64,000 nucleotides of DNA from Hemibagrus wyckioides (Eukaryota; Chordata; Actinopteri; Siluriformes; Bagridae): NCBI RefSeq assembly GCF_019097595.1, contig NC_080731.1, positions 14,730,071 to 14,794,070 on the forward strand, read 5' to 3'. The notes below the pieces were generated by a model. That model was not told where the DNA came from, made no database searches, and saw only the letters and a list, made by a program, of their open reading frames with translations. Position numbers and translations under genes: made by a program. This document shows positions 1 through 13,952 of this stretch, piece by piece (the stretch's first letter is position 1; each line of letters opens with the position of its first letter).

Positions 1-217
1 GGATGTGCTGGACAAACAGGTCCGATCCATGGAGGCCCAACCTCGCAACTTACAGGACATGAAGGATCTGCTGCTAAAATCTTGGTGCCAAATACCACAG
101 CACACCTTGGGGGGGTCTAGTGGAGTCCATGCCTCGACGGGTCCGGGCTGTTTTGGCAGCAAAAGTGGGACCAACAGAATGTTAGACAGGTGGTCATAAT
201 GTTATGGCTGATTTGTT
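1..217 (+). mobile_element. 3' end of a Tc1-like transposon (family A), cut by window edge
   Basis: Bases 1-110 are almost identical to 49379-49487, the last part of a Tc1-type transposase reading frame, and the end (about 190-217) matches the family's terminal repeat (GGTGGTCATAATGTTATGGC). The frame is broken after about codon 35. The insertion lies in an arsk intron, roughly 50-100 bases before the next exon. Only the 3' end is visible because the rest is outside the window. Confidence 0.8.
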
Positions 218-267
218 TATAGTGGAGCATAATATATATCATCACACTGATAATATTAACTCGACAG

Positions 268-2643
268 ATAATATGAACTCAATACTGAATCTCAATTTCA
301 CAAAGGTTTCCACAGAGCAAGTTTCCCTTCCGAAGTGGTTGCCATTTTCTAAAATGCACCCTGTTGATTATTATTCCACCATCACCAAAAACTGCAGTGG
401 TAACTTTTCTGAACAGGAGATCAGAGACATCCGAGCCAGTTATTACGCCATGTGTGCCGAAACAGACAGTATGCTTGGTAAGCAGATTCTGTCATTTCAT
501 GCACCAGTTCTAATCCGCTGTGCTAAATGCATTGCAATCTTATACTGAAATTTGACAGTGTCTCTCTGATGCAGGTGAAGTGATTGCTGTTCTAAGAGAC
601 ACAGGATTATTAAACAACACAGTCCTGCTTTTCACCTCAGATCATGGAGATCTGGCTATGGAGCACAGGCAGTTCTATAAGATGTCCATGTTTGAAGGCA
701 GCTCCCATGTTCCCTTACTTATGATGGGTCCAGGGATTAAGTCTGGGACTGAGATCAGTTTACCCGTCTCTCTTGTAGACCTGTATCCTTCCATGTTTGG
801 TAAATACAATGACTATAAATATGTAGAAATATGTAGTCAACACACTTCATTTAAAAGACAAACTTACTTTCTAGCTAATTAATGACCTTTTAATGGTTTC
901 TAGATTTGTTACTGCAACTGCTCAGTTATTTGACCGGATTTATAATAGCAAATATAAATACAGGGTTTTAAAGATTCATTGCAATGTACGTTTAGTGTTT
1001 TCCTTGATATTACATATGCTGTCCAGTCTTCCCTGCAAAGGCCCAGTCTGTCTGTAGGTTTTCTTTTCAAACCAGTATGAACTTAATTTTCCAGTCATTT
1101 AATGTTGTAATGTTTAAAAGTGTAGTCAATGTATAATTTATAATATAATTGGCATGCAGAAATTAGCTTTTGCAAGAAATTAGCTTTTGCTCCATCTTAA
1201 ACAGAGCAGCTCTTCTCTTTAAAAGGGAATTAGTTGTGGTTTTGATGAGAGGGTGGGGTCTGCTGGGGGAAATGCTTGGTAAGGTTTTTATTGCAATTTT
1301 AATGTATGTAATCATATATGAACCTTCTCTAAACTGAAAGATTATGGATACAGCATTTTCTGTCACTGTAACTAAGAGACCAAAAGCTGGAGTGGAAAAA
1401 TTTGATTGTCCTACACAGAACCCCACTAAACATATTATGTATGAACTGGAACACTGACCCTGACCTCCTCACCCGACATCATAAATGCTCTTGTGGCTAA
1501 ATGATCACAAATCTTTACAGGCAAACAGCAGAATTTAGTGGAAACTAGAGTGGAAAGTATACAGAGGGGCTAAATATAGAATATGGTGTTCAACAAGTGC
1601 ATACTGTTTGAGTTTTATGGTCAGGTGTCCACAAAGTTTTGGCCATATGGTGTATATTGATATAGCAAACAGTAGATGTGTTGCATTAAATGAACAGCTT
1701 TCAGACATAAAAGAGACATTCTTGCCTTTTTAACAAGTGGAATCAGATGTGCCTCCTGCTTGGCTAGAATGAAAACCCACAGCTAGACCAGATTTAGATA
1801 CTCCTGCTCTAACACAAATGACTCAATGACTCATCATACTGTGCAGTATACTGCCTCTTAGTACAAGTTATAATTCTCTGTATTATGTGTCAGACTTTGC
1901 AGGTATCTCAATACCACATGGTTTAAGTGGTCACTCTCTGGTCCCGCTGATCTCACAGGGTAATAAGCAGTCCACTGAACCTCACCCTGGCTGGATTCTC
2001 AGTGAATACCATGGCTGCAATGCTAACGCCTCCACTTACATGCTGAGGATGGATAAGTGGAAGTATATCACGTATTCAGATGGCTTGAGTGTCCCACCAC
2101 AACTGTTTGGTGAGCTATTTGGCCATGTTAATAAAGCAGCAGACTGAAAATAAAGCAACAAGAATCATTTTAACAGTCACAGCTTATCCAGGCAAGCTGA
2201 TGTGACTAACAGTGAATGGTAGCTAGTCACTAATCATTAGGATTAGCACAAAGGAAATCATCCTTTGTGAGCAACACAGGCATTTATGGCAGACAATAGG
2301 TAATATTATTTCACTGGTTCATTGCTATATTATTTTACCCCAATCAGATCTGTCTGTGGATGAAGCTGAGCTAAAGAACATGGCGTCCCGTTACCCTGTC
2401 GTGTGTCAGCATCTGGACAAGCTGCTGCGCTCAGTGGTGGATTACCCCAACGTCACTGAGGCCGTCCGCCAATACAACAGGCAGCAGTTTCTGCAGTGGA
2501 AGCAGAGTCTTGGGAACAATTACACACAGGTCATTGCCAACCTGCGCTGGCATGTGGACTGGCAAAAGAATGTACAGAGTAATGAGAAAGCAATTGAGGA
2601 CTGGCTTGACAGGTTACACTTCTCCCAGAATCAAATACATTAA
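268..2643 (+). CDS. arsk: Arylsulfatase K, 3' part (last four coding exons)
   Basis: Lysosomal sulfatase; in mammals ARSK removes 2-sulfate from glucuronate in heparan and other glycosaminoglycans. Exons: about 268 (or 316)-477, 575-799, 1894-2109 and 2348-2643, all joined in phase 1 with GT-AG introns. Family landmarks are the HPVDYYSTITKNCSG stretch, the SDHGDLAMEHRQFYKMSMF block holding the DH metal-site residues, VPLLMMGPGIKSG, WILSEYHGCNANASTYMLR, and the C-terminal NLRWHVDWQKN. The N-terminal half with the CxPxR sulfatase motif that becomes formylglycine is upstream of the window. The first exon's acceptor is uncertain: CAG at 265-267 or at 313-315, both phase 1. Polyadenylation signals (AATAAA) lie near 2769-2806. 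Identification is secure; only the left boundary is open. Confidence 0.92.
1560..1660 (+). mobile_element. Tc1-like transposon end fragment (relic)
   Basis: The stretch ending GTGTCCACAAAGTTTTGGCCATATGGTGTATA resembles the 3' end of a common fish Tc1 family (GTGTCCACAAACTTTTGGCCATATAGTGTA type). No transposase code remains. It lies in the arsk intron between 799 and 1894, which otherwise shows nothing recognisable. Confidence 0.5.
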
Positions 2644-3403
2644 TCAAGACTGAAGACTTGCTATAAAATGCACTTCTTCATTTGTAATTGTGTCTTGCTC
2701 GCATACACTAGTGCTCATTCTGGTGCTTATTGTAGTGTTACTTAACAGAAGGAGATATTTTATATTATAAATAAATCTTTTGTAACTTTATTGTAAATAA
2801 AATAAATTCTTTGAGATGCTATACAATATAAGCAATGCTTTTCAGTTTTATTTTGCTAAACATTTTAGATTATTGATTACATGAAAAAATATAGTAACCT
2901 AATCACTGAGTATATAACATCATAACCACACAATAGCACATATAACTGGCACAAAATGAAAGGTCTTAAGGAAGAAAAACCCAATATGGTTGCCAGTAAA
3001 GAGGCTACCAAATCAGGACTATGATCTGTATTCATTAACTTGACTTGTAGAGCACCTGGTTCTGAAAACTGCACTCGCCATGCTCAAGCGACATTATGTC
3101 ACAGCACATCATGTTGCACTGGTGGCACAAAATCTAACCATCATGCAGAGTACCAGGTGATGATCAAGCTGAGACGTGTTAAGTCAAACACACCTATAGA
3201 CAAGCCTTCCTCTCCTCAGGCAACCCCACCCCTGCATATGCATCATGATATTTTATCTTACAATAAGTTGAGCAAAATTAATGTGCACTTACTAATCACT
3301 GTGACTTCATCCCAGCACACAGCATCTGGTGCCTGATTTAAACAAAATGTCATCTCCGAGATATTGCTATAGTGTTGAAGATTGCAGTGTAAATATTAAC
3401 ATA

Positions 3404-3945
3404 CACTGATCAGGCATAACATTATAACCACCTGCCTAATATTGTGCTGGTCCCCCTTTTGCTGCCAAAACAGCCCTACCCGGTCATGCACTGTATTTGG
3501 ACACCTTTCTATCAGAACCAGCATTAACTTCTTCAGCAGTTTGAGCAACAGTAGCTTGTCTGTTGGATTGGATTACATGGGCCAGCCTTCACTCTCCACG
3601 TGCATCACTGAGCCTTGGCCACCCATGACCCTGTCGCCAGTTTACCACTGTTCCTTCCCTGGACCACTTTTGATAGATACTGACCACTGCAGACCGGGAA
3701 CACAACACAAGAGCTGCAGTTTTGGAGATGCTCTGATCCAGTCGTCTAGCCGTCACAATTGGGCTCTTGTGAAACTCAAACCCTTACGCTTGCCCATTTT
3801 TCCTGCTTCTAACACATCAACTTTGAGGACAAAATGTTCACTTGCTGCCTAATATATCCCACCCACTAACAGGTGCCATGATGAGGAGATAATCTGTGTT
3901 ATTCACGTCACCTCTCAGTGGTCATAATGTTATGGGTGATTGGTG
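3404..3945 (-). mobile_element. Miniature Tc1 element, family A (internally deleted)
   Basis: Ends are inverted repeats (CACTGATCAGGCATAACATT at left; complement of ATGTTATGGGTGATTGGTG at right), flanked by TA on both sides (3402-3403 and 3946-3947). The interior, read on the minus strand, matches the first part of the family A transposase gene joined directly to its 3' end, so it is a deletion derivative unable to encode transposase. Closely similar copies are at 38903-39377 and 41713-42219. Confidence 0.85.
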
Positions 3946-4074
3946 TAAATGCCATACAGTATATGCACATAATAGGCTAATGCAAGGCTTCTAGGGAGCT
4001 GTTGATGTGAACAAGCTGAATGTAATGCTAACTGAAGTGAAGTCAAAACAGTTCTGATCTCTAGCATTTCAGTA

Positions 4075-4700
4075 TTCATTTCCATCCCTTCATTTTCTGT
4101 ACAACTTATCCTACACAGCTAGGAACCTGGATCCTATCCCAGAAGAGACCCAGGGCACAAGGCAAGAGACACGTTGGACGGGGTGCCAATGCTTGACTGG
4201 ACACACTAACTCACACACAAACAATTTAGAGATGAGAGTCAGCTTACAGTGCATGCATTTGTAATGAGGGAGGAAAACCCCAAAGCACATGGTGAACAGG
4301 AATCAAAACCCAAACCTTGAGGTTCAATGCCAACAGGCTAACTATTAAACCATCATGACACCATGACTATTGGCATGATTACTTTCATTTATTTTACTAA
4401 ATACAGTTACTGCTCCAGGGTGCACAGTTCTATCCTGAACTTACATTACAGTCTGTGAGGCATTTCACATGTTTTCCTTGTGTCTAGGTGGACTTCCTCC
4501 AGGTTCTCTGGCTTCCTCCTTTCTTAACAACATGCCAGAAGGTGGACTGAATTGGCAACATTACATTGCCCCTAAGTGTGCTTGGTGACATGTCATCCCA
4601 ACAAGTACATTCCTGCCTAATGTCCAGTGTTCCTGGGATATACTGCTGCCTCGACCAAGATAAAGTGCTTACAGAAGATGGACGATTGTATTACAGCACT
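4075..4700. repeat. Degraded dispersed fish repeat (SINE/LINE-tail-like)
   Basis: The run beginning CATCCCTTCATTTTCTGTAC, followed by CTTATCCTACACAGC, CAGGGCACAAGGC and TTGGACGGGGTGCCAATGC, and then by a bookkeeping-like TAACTATTAAACCATCATGAC end, resembles a very common teleost interspersed repeat. The 4440-4700 part is a second, more decayed repeat-like stretch (TAGGTGGACTTCCTCCAGGT). The class was not determined. A weaker cousin may lie at about 22205-22400 in a cert1 intron. Confidence 0.45.
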
Positions 4701-5673
4701 CTGGAAACTTTCCTGAGCACCTGAGCATCATTCCTTTATGTATTTGTCCAACATCCCCTTCTAATGTCCTTCTGTTTGTGATTTAAAAGCCTCCGTTCTT
4801 TTGGGAAGTCTTTTTATTAGATTTTGGATTGTGATTGTAGGAATTTGTGATAAATTAGACCCAAGAGTATCAGTGAGATCAGACACTGAGGTCGTATGAG
4901 GAGGTCCGAGGCAGGAGTCACCAGGTCATCCCAAAGGTGTTGAGGTCACGGCTCACTTCACTCTGAGCATATTGTGAATAAAAGTCTTCTTATGTGCAAA
5001 CCTACAACATCCATCATATGCCTAAAACATTTCAATAATCCCAGCTGCACCTTTAAACACTGTGGACTAACAGCACGTTAGTCTCATGCTGTAGTGATAC
5101 GACACGCTGTAGTATTTTTGTCTGTCCTACAGGGGGACAATAACAAGATCCAGGCTTTTTCCGTGTCAGATGCATACACGCACACAAACACAGCGCGCGA
5201 CTAAACCGGAGTTTCAGTAATAATCAATTCGGTTTAAATTCTTTACTGAGTCGTAAATTTCCTGAAGCGGTTTGTAATCTAACCTTAAAAATACTAAAAG
5301 CTCGAGCGACCGACATTTTGGTCCATGTCTTTTTTTTATGACAGTCGAAACCAAAAACTGAGTCTTTCTGGCAGGATTATAGGGAGAGAAAAAGTTGCTT
5401 TATTGAAGTATCTTCTGCAGTTGTATATGAAATTAAGTACATTTTCGTTAAAGTAATTCGAAATAATTTGCTGTTTGTTATCATCTCGTTAGCTTGCTAG
5501 CAAGAGCTACTGTTTACTCACGGCGACAAGGATTTACATGAACTCAGACAACTGCGTCTCAACTTTATCGGTACATCTACAAATAAATTTAAAAAATAGT
5601 TTAATTCCCGAGAAGTCTTTTATTAAAAGGGAAAAATTGAAGGTTGTGTAAGATATCGCTAGCCGCCTGTCCC

Positions 5674-8600
5674 ATGTCTGATCAGAGTTCAGATGAAGAT
5701 GTGGATCCTGAATCAGAGCAAGCAGACGAGCTCGCGGGAATTCTCAGCAAGGTAACTTCAACACACACACACACACACTCTAATATTCAATTATTAAAAT
5801 AATCATTTTAAAAATACTACAATCTGCAACCATCTGTCTGTGTTCTGCGGTCTACAGTGCAGTCTTCATTTGATTCCATGTGTAATGAACACCTGTTCAC
5901 CTCAGACACTACAGCTTTCCAGGAATACTCTACTATATGGGGCTCATTAAATATGTTTATATTGACTTACATGTATATATAAATATGATGTGTTTAGTGC
6001 TTCTGGTGCAAACTTGTGTTAGTGCTGTATGTTTGTTATTGCTGTGAGAAGTTGTTTCGGCTGTCCGTCAGTGTGACGTCACACGCGCGACACTGCAGGT
6101 GAGGTTACAGAGGTGTGCAAGAGGAGGAAACATGTCGGGGATCTCAGACAGGTCAGGGTTTCAGTCTTGGCTGGAAAACCACAAAAGAGCTGCTTTTTTT
6201 CTCATTCAACATTTTTCAGTAACTTTTAATGTCGTGTTAATAAGAAAAACCAACAGACAGCAAATAGAGACAGCTAATAGACTCAAAGTCCCAGAATGCA
6301 ATGCAGCTCTATGATGGGAATTAGTTAGAAGTCTATGAGAGACATGCATGAAATACATGAACTCATCATATGTTGGCAACTTGTTCATTTCCCAACTAAA
6401 GTAGAGTGTAAAGGGTGGCGTCAGATCAACGTGGGTGCACTCGGTGTCAAGTAAACAAAGCAGCTCTTCTTACCTTATACCTGCACAGTCGAGATTTTTA
6501 TATACACATAAAAAATTAAACTGTCCCACAGAATTAGAGCTGTAGACAATGTAAATCTAGAAATATAGACTATGTATATTTGTATGTGCAAGTGTACAAT
6601 ATTGAATTATATTATGTGCAGAACAATAATAGAGCAAATTGATTGCAACTGCAGATAATAATAGTAACAGCAGTAAAATTAACAATGTGAAGTTGAGATG
6701 CAGCTATTTGATAATAATAGCAGCAGTAACGTTAACACGTGTGCAACATGAGACGGAGCAATTTAGTCCAACTAATCCATGAGACATGAAACTAATTGAT
6801 GTCCTCTGGCTGCCTGTTTAAAAGTCTAATGGTTGAAGGGAAAGAAGGAGTCCCTTAATCTGGAAGTCCTGCTTTTCACACTCCTGTATCTCCGTCCTGA
6901 GGGTAGGAGTCCATGTTGGGGATGGGTGGTTTCCTTAAGAATGGAGGCAGTGCGGGTAAATGGTCATGCATTTATTTAATCAGTCAGTCATGTAGTAGCA
7001 GCACAATGCAAAAAAATACAAGTCAAGAGCTTCAGTTAATGTTTAAACATCAGAATGAAGAAAAAGTGTGATCTCTGTGACTTTAATCACGGCATGGAGG
7101 TTAGTGCAAAAAACAAACGTGGAAACGCCTAGTTGATAAGAGAGGTCAAAGGAACATTGCTACATTGCTAGATAGTTTGAGTTACCAGGAATTATATAGT
7201 TACTTATATAATCAATATTTACATGGTGAGCAGAAAAGCATCTCAACCTGCACAAAACATCAAACTTTGAAGTAGATGAGCTACACTAGCAAAAGATCAC
7301 ATTAGGTTTCACTCCTCTCTCAGCCAAGAACAGAAATTATCATTAGCACAGGTTTAAAACAGCATAAATCAAGTGTCAGTGGGAAGGTGAATGGCATTTT
7401 GGGTAATGTAGGAAAGTTTTAAATATACCAACTTGTCAGTGAAAGACGCTTTAAAGACGTTTAAAGACTGCGTTAATTATAAGATTACTATGCAAGTGGA
7501 TTATTTAAGTATTTTGAATGATGTGTTATAACAGGTTTCTCATAATGCTATGGTAGCTCTGTGGTTAAGATGTCAGCTAAATGGTTGTAGTTTACTGGTT
7601 AAGATGGTAGCTTACTGGCTAAGGCAGTGGCTCTGTGGTTATGGTGGTAGATTTTTGGTTAAGGTGGTATTTTGATTGTTATGGTTCTGTGGTTAAGATG
7701 GTAGTAACTGGTTAAGGTGGTGGCTCTCTGATTATGGTGGTAGATCTTTAGTTATTGGGATATTTTTATGGTTAAGCTGGTAGTTCTTTGGTTAAGGTGG
7801 AAACTTGCTCGTTAAGTTGGTAGCTTACTGGATAAGATGGTAGCTTACTGGTAAGGTGGTGGCTCTGTGATTACAGTGGTAGGTCTTTGGTTAAAGTGGA
7901 AGCTTATTGATGAAGATGGTATCTTACTGGTTAAGGCAGTGGCTCTGTGATTAAGGTGGTAACTCCCTGGTTATGGTTGTAGTTCTCTGGATATGGTGGT
8001 AGTTCTTTGGTTAAGGTGGAAGATGATTAAGATAGTAGCTTACTGGTTAAGGCAGTGGCTCTGTAATTATGGCAGTAACTCTCTGGTTAAGGTGGTAGCC
8101 CTGTGCTTAAAGTAGTAGTTTATTTATTTATTTATTTTTTATTATTATAATATTTATTTTTTATTGTACATTTAAATACAAATGTAAATATTTCACATTA
8201 GATAATGTCCATTAATGTGCACAACAATCCTTTTTTAACTATAGTAATAAATACTAGGAAAATGCACATACAATTTCCCATATGATGTTACTTTCAGTGG
8301 ACCAACTATATCCATGGCTGGCAGGACCGGTGGGTTGTACTGAAGAACAACACACTAAGCTACTATAAGTCAGAGCATGAGCAAGAGTATGGCTGCAGAG
8401 GATCACTCTGTCTCAGCAAGGCTGTCATCAAGGTAAGGCTCCCTCCCTAAATCTAACATCACCATTTCCAAAAATCTTTAATGGAAAAATACACCCTGAA
8501 CTGCTTCACTCTCTTGACTCTCTATGCCTTGTATGTGGCCAAGAGGTGTAACCAAATTCAGCATGGGTACTTGGACACAGCACAGCTTAATTGGTGGTGG

Positions 8601-11600
8601 AAATAACTGAATCATGGTTAATTTGATCAGTAAAATGCCACACTGACCAAAGCAATAAAGTGTCTACTGGTCACTTCACTGACAAACAGCAGACGAGGAT
8701 GCTTCTCTTTAAAGACTTGTCGTAAAACATTTTTCTAAATTGTGCTATAGATTAAACTCTTATCCAAAGAAGCACCTAAAAGATAGCTAAATGATGTACT
8801 TTTTTTTTATTCAGATTGTTTGTATTGTATGAGAGAGAATCAGGGAGTGTAGTGAAGGCATGAAAGACGGGAGTGTACTCCGTAGTCTTGTTTCAACAAG
8901 CACAGCTTGTTGCCTCTCACTAAATCCTCAGAAGGGCTGAGTTCATACACAGATCCTTTGTTATAGAGCCTAAAGTATGCGGAAATAGTCATGTGGAGCA
9001 GATTTTAGCACAGCTTCTCCAGTCAAGAAGTTGCATTTTTACCTGATTTACTTTTATTAGCTCAGTCCAGTTAATCCTCACATAGCACATAGGTCTCTAA
9101 TGGTTTTTTTTCCCTCTCAACTGTTGCTTTTTCTTTGTGTTCAGCTTTATTTACTACAATTGTTGTATAACGTTTTAACTGGCCTTTAGTCATGTTTCTT
9201 AATCAGAAACAGACGCTGAGTTGTGACACATGCCACACTTTCCAGAGCCTGTGTGCGTAGAAAATGATGCAAGAGCCATGTGGTAATTTTTCAGCAAGTG
9301 GAGGAAAGCTTCAGCTGAAATGCCCCTTAGTAAGCAAGCAAGTATGCAGTGTGCTGACATTATTCCATCCCAGGCTGGAATCTTTATCAGGTTAGCAGAC
9401 AAAACAATGAAAGCAGCACAGCGCTTGTGCTCTGCAGGGGAAGCGTGTGTTTGTCTGTTTCTTGTAGCAGAAGTAGTAGGAAGAAAAGCCAAGGATATAC
9501 TGTGGAGAAGGCCTTGCATGCATTTTAGTTTGTAAGTAACTGAAACTTATTTGGAAATGAATCCTTGAAGTTAAAATAAAACAATTAACTAAAGCACAGA
9601 ACGTCAGTTTTAAGTGAAGGTAACCAGGCCATCAAACAGCGTAAGATTTACTTTTTTTAATTTTAATATTATTAAATTTAGTTGTGTGATTTCTATCTGG
9701 AATCTTGCTACTCTTTCAACAATAAAGAGCTCAAGTAAAATAAATCACGCTCAAATAAATCACGTTAAAAAAATCGAGCAAATAAACGAGCTCAAATAAA
9801 TCACGTCAGAGACATGGCCAAAAAGTTCTTGTGTCAAAATTCAATAAAAGCTGCTTTAGACTGTATGATTTGCATCACAATAATGCTGTCAGGGTCAAAA
9901 ATGCATATCATGAAATCATTATGAAACTGTCGGGCCAGAAAATATTTGGCTAAAAGTCCCAACAAACAGGTTCTGGCAGTGGCAGATATTCTGGACTAAA
10001 ATATCGAAATGTGAATGTTGCTGTGACGAGTGTGTGAAGAGGAGCAGGGTTGCCTTGTAAGGCTGTTGTGAGCGAAGTGTATTCTTTGTGTTAAAAGCAT
10101 GGTCAGGAGTGTGTTATTTGTTTTATACCACAGTGATTTACCAATGATTACAATATTTAATTTATTAATGAATGACACCCTTTCCATTTTAGAGTTTATA
10201 GTTATATTGAACTGCAACATCCAAGAGAGCAGTTTCCACTGTCTTGACTTACTGCAATAAACGGTTATTCTTCACTAGCACCTCTCTCACTCGCTTTCTC
10301 TGTCTCTTTCCACCACCCCATCCTCTCCTGCTATACAAACTACAACTTCACCACATCAATGACTATATTTTGAAATTATTTACAACAACCATTGTCAAAT
10401 CGGTTTTTATTACTGTTCTTTGGCTCAGAAAAGGAAGCAGTCGAATGACAACAACAACAACAATGTATTATTATTTAAAGTGTCCGCTGTCCAAGTTCCT
10501 GTTTATAAGCTGGGAAAAATTTGTACTGCAGAAGCCTGCTACTTTTTATCATTTAATTAAAACTCATTTTCTTTATTAAATTCAAGATTGAGAAGAGTGA
10601 TGGTAGTATGTGTTATGATGTGTTTTGTCACCATTTCCCCTGTCTGAATATAGTGAAGTAGACACAGAAATATAATTTGTTTTTCCTTATCAATAACATA
10701 GGAAGTGTGCATTTTCATGTAGATTTATTCTTTTATGTCTCTCCCCATAGCCTCACAAATTTGATGAATGCCGCTTTGACATCAGCGTAAATGATAACAT
10801 TTGGTATTTGAGGGCTGAAGATCCTGAGCTCCGGCACCAGTGGATTGATACCATTGAACTTCATAAGGTAAGCTTGACTTTTGTTATTAATGTTGTTAAT
10901 GTTTTAAAGTTCTTCAAGGTCTTATTTCTGATCTGTTTCAGGAGTCTTGACTGTACATGAGTCTCGCAAACACACAGACACTTTGTGTGAATTTATCCTG
11001 TATTCTTACCTAATAAAAATCCTTTCTATCTACATAATAAAAATATAGTTTTTCCCCCACTGCTCATTTCAGTTTTAATCTGTTTAAATATGTGCTTCTA
11101 AAATAACATAATCCACAGATGTGCACCAGACATGGCTTGATGGATATGATTTTTAACGCTGTGATAAGAGCTCTGCCCACCGAACAAATTAAACCCAAAA
11201 TAGGACAGCTTCAAAAATTCTTAAGATAAATAAAATCCATTAAATAAAATAAAAAGACCATCTTGACACTTACAAATGTATAAAAAATTTGCCAGAGCTG
11301 TCACTATCTCTCAGACTTCAGGCATTTGTTGTTAAAAAATCATGAGTTTTTATATATTTAACTGATTATTTTCCACATTCCCCTCCCAACACTATGGCTA
11401 TTTTTTTGTATTCAACGAGACAACTTATAAACATTTCCTATTTCCAGTTTAATACTGTGCAGACTTGAGTGATCTCATGACAAAAAATTAATTTTAGCTT
11501 TTTGTTTTGTAAACTACAATATGTATTTTACTATATATAGTTAAAAAAAGAAATGCATTGTCACTTGAGGTTAGTGAGTTCCAATGTAGGACGTCACAGA

Positions 11601-13920
11601 CTTAACGTTCTCCATTATAAGAAACTGGTTATACAAGATATATTTTAGTCCAAATACCTGGCTGTGGTTCACAGAAACATCAGTTTTGAATAACTTTTGT
11701 TGAGTGTGGTGTCTTGTTATCCCATTCTCTCTGGAACATGGCTGATATCTGGGAATGTTCAGTGGGTCTTTCCCTTTAACATACAGCTGGTTATGTTCCT
11801 GTGTGGGTGTGTTATTGAAATTACTGCATTCTTGATTTTTTTTAAAGCTGTGTAAAAGTATAGCATGTGATAGTTTTGCTAATAGGTCTCACATGCTCTG
11901 GGGGTTAGTCCTCATTATGTCAAAGGCGAGAAAGGAACAGCCAGCTAGATGAAATAACACACTTTAAAGGATATATAGTTTGGATCCAGCACAATTTTCC
12001 AGTGCGTCTTTCTTTTGCTAATCAAAAATGAACTCATTTGTTGTAAGGAGTTTTGGTCTTTTTTTTAAGAGTAAAAAGGGCTAAATTGGCAACGTAGCCT
12101 TTAGCTGTAGTCATTATCTGACTCAATAGTGTTCGTGTGTGTGTGTGTGTGAAGTAAAACAGAATCATTGGACACCCTGGGAAGATATAAGAAATTCTAG
12201 TTGCAGCTCCCTCTGCTGGTATAAAGCGGCAGTTTTCTTGTCATCATGCCATTACAAAAATATGGATAACATCTTGGATTATCTTTAAATTTATATATAT
12301 TTATTTATCAGTGTATTTTTCAGAATTACCGTGCAGAATGTGCTGCAGCTAACTGCTGATTTGGACACCTATGACTAAAAAACTATACTTGAATATAAAT
12401 ATGAATATTTGAACCAATCACAATCGAGTAGGACGGTTTTGACGTTCAGATATTTTTAAATGCTAAGATGGATACTGAAGCATCACAAGCTTTAAATAGC
12501 AAAAGCACTTTTGCAGTGTAACACAAGACTGAAGCCGTTATCTTCATCTAATTTAATATTGAATCTCTATTCCAGTCATTGCGCTTGGTTGCTAGCTTGG
12601 CAGTGTTGCCATATTAAGATGGACCCCTGCCTGATCATTGTATCTACCTATTGAGCTATCAGTCTGTCATCTACCATTTTATCTACCCATCAGTTTACAT
12701 GTATATGCATTTACATATAGCTTTGGTTGATTTAAACCAAACTGTCCAGATTTCTAGTTATTTGTAGCTGATTTTCAAGCTGTTTAGGACTGTGAGTTAA
12801 AAAAAACAACTAAGAGCCCTTTTCCTGTAACCCTTCTGTACTCACAGCTCTTGACTCTTTATAGAAAATGGCTTTTGAGATTAAAAATATTATGTAAAGC
12901 TGTGTTTTCAAGCTGAGGTTCAATGTGGAGTGGATATAGGGTTGAATATGGTCATGATTCATGATGTTAAAGTAGGGCTAGCTGGTAACATTTTCTTTAT
13001 TTTTAATTAATTAATTTTTGCAATACTGTTTCTGCCGTCAGTGGCATTTCTACATTTCATATTAAAAATGCTTATTGCAAACTTTTGCCATTCAGACAGA
13101 CTTAATGTTCTTTGTTTTGGCACAAGAACAGGCGGAATCTGTAGTACATCATACTGGATAAGTTTGGTAGTGCTTTAATGATTTAAATGCTAATCAGCAG
13201 AATTATCTTAAGTGTTTAACATAAATATTGTGAAAAAGTGCTTTCAGTGATCTTGTTATTAAATATTACTTGGGTATCTATTGTGTCCATCTAAATGTTA
13301 AGTTTGAGATGGCCAACCTGCACCACTAAAAACATTCTGATTTGGTCAATAGGGTAAATGTTTTGTTAATGCAAAAAGAACATAAAATATGCGAACTGTA
13401 CAAACTACACATCAGTAGACAGTCACTACCTTATGCACCCAGGTTAAACACATTTCACTTTTGTTCATATATCAGTTATTTAGTTATAGGTGCTTGGTTC
13501 AGTAACCAGAGAAGGAATTTAAACCTGCACTTTGCCTTGACGTGACGCACCTCAGTGCTGTACTGATGCCTCTTGAGAGTGAAGATCATGCAGCTGTGTG
13601 GAAACACTGATGAAACCAAATAAAATAAAGTTCAGTGCAAACCTGACAGGGTTAGTTAATGAATCTGAGATTTGTCCACGCCTGCATTACTGCGTGTTCG
13701 CTCTTTTAATGACAATCCAGGCAAGTGAATACAGAGAATATTTGACAGGCGCACGTCTGCAACTGGTGGCACAGCCAGTGTTGCTGTTCTTAAGACACAC
13801 CTTTTTATGTAAGTTGCTTTGAAAAATCAAATATCATCATGTGATGTGACAAATATTATGATATGATATTTCGGTCATAATACCCACCCTTGTGCTAAGA
13901 TGCAACTGTGTGTGCATATA

Positions 13921-13952
<32 letters not shown>

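Larger units (their letters stand above)
2644..5200. other. arsk-cert1 spacer
   Basis: This stretch holds the arsk 3' UTR with AATAAA signals (about 2769-2806), a miniature Tc1 element (3404-3945) and a degraded dispersed repeat (about 4080-4700, described separately). From about 5050 the sequence leads into the cert1 5' region (GCGCGCGACTAAACC near 5195). No other gene is seen. Confidence 0.6.
5752..8297. other. cert1 intron 1 contents
   Basis: Starts with a short (CA)n tract (5761-5778). It then holds a CpG-rich palindrome containing a CRE (6071-6084), a decayed Tc1 copy (about 6960-7350) and a 0.55-kb degenerate tandem repeat (7545-8105). The stretch 6100-6950 shows no gene. Confidence 0.6.

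Noticed and set aside
10244..10579. 111-codon open frame in cert1 intron 2
   Set aside because: Low-complexity Thr/Leu/Phe-rich translation of AT-rich DNA, with no homology or splice support.
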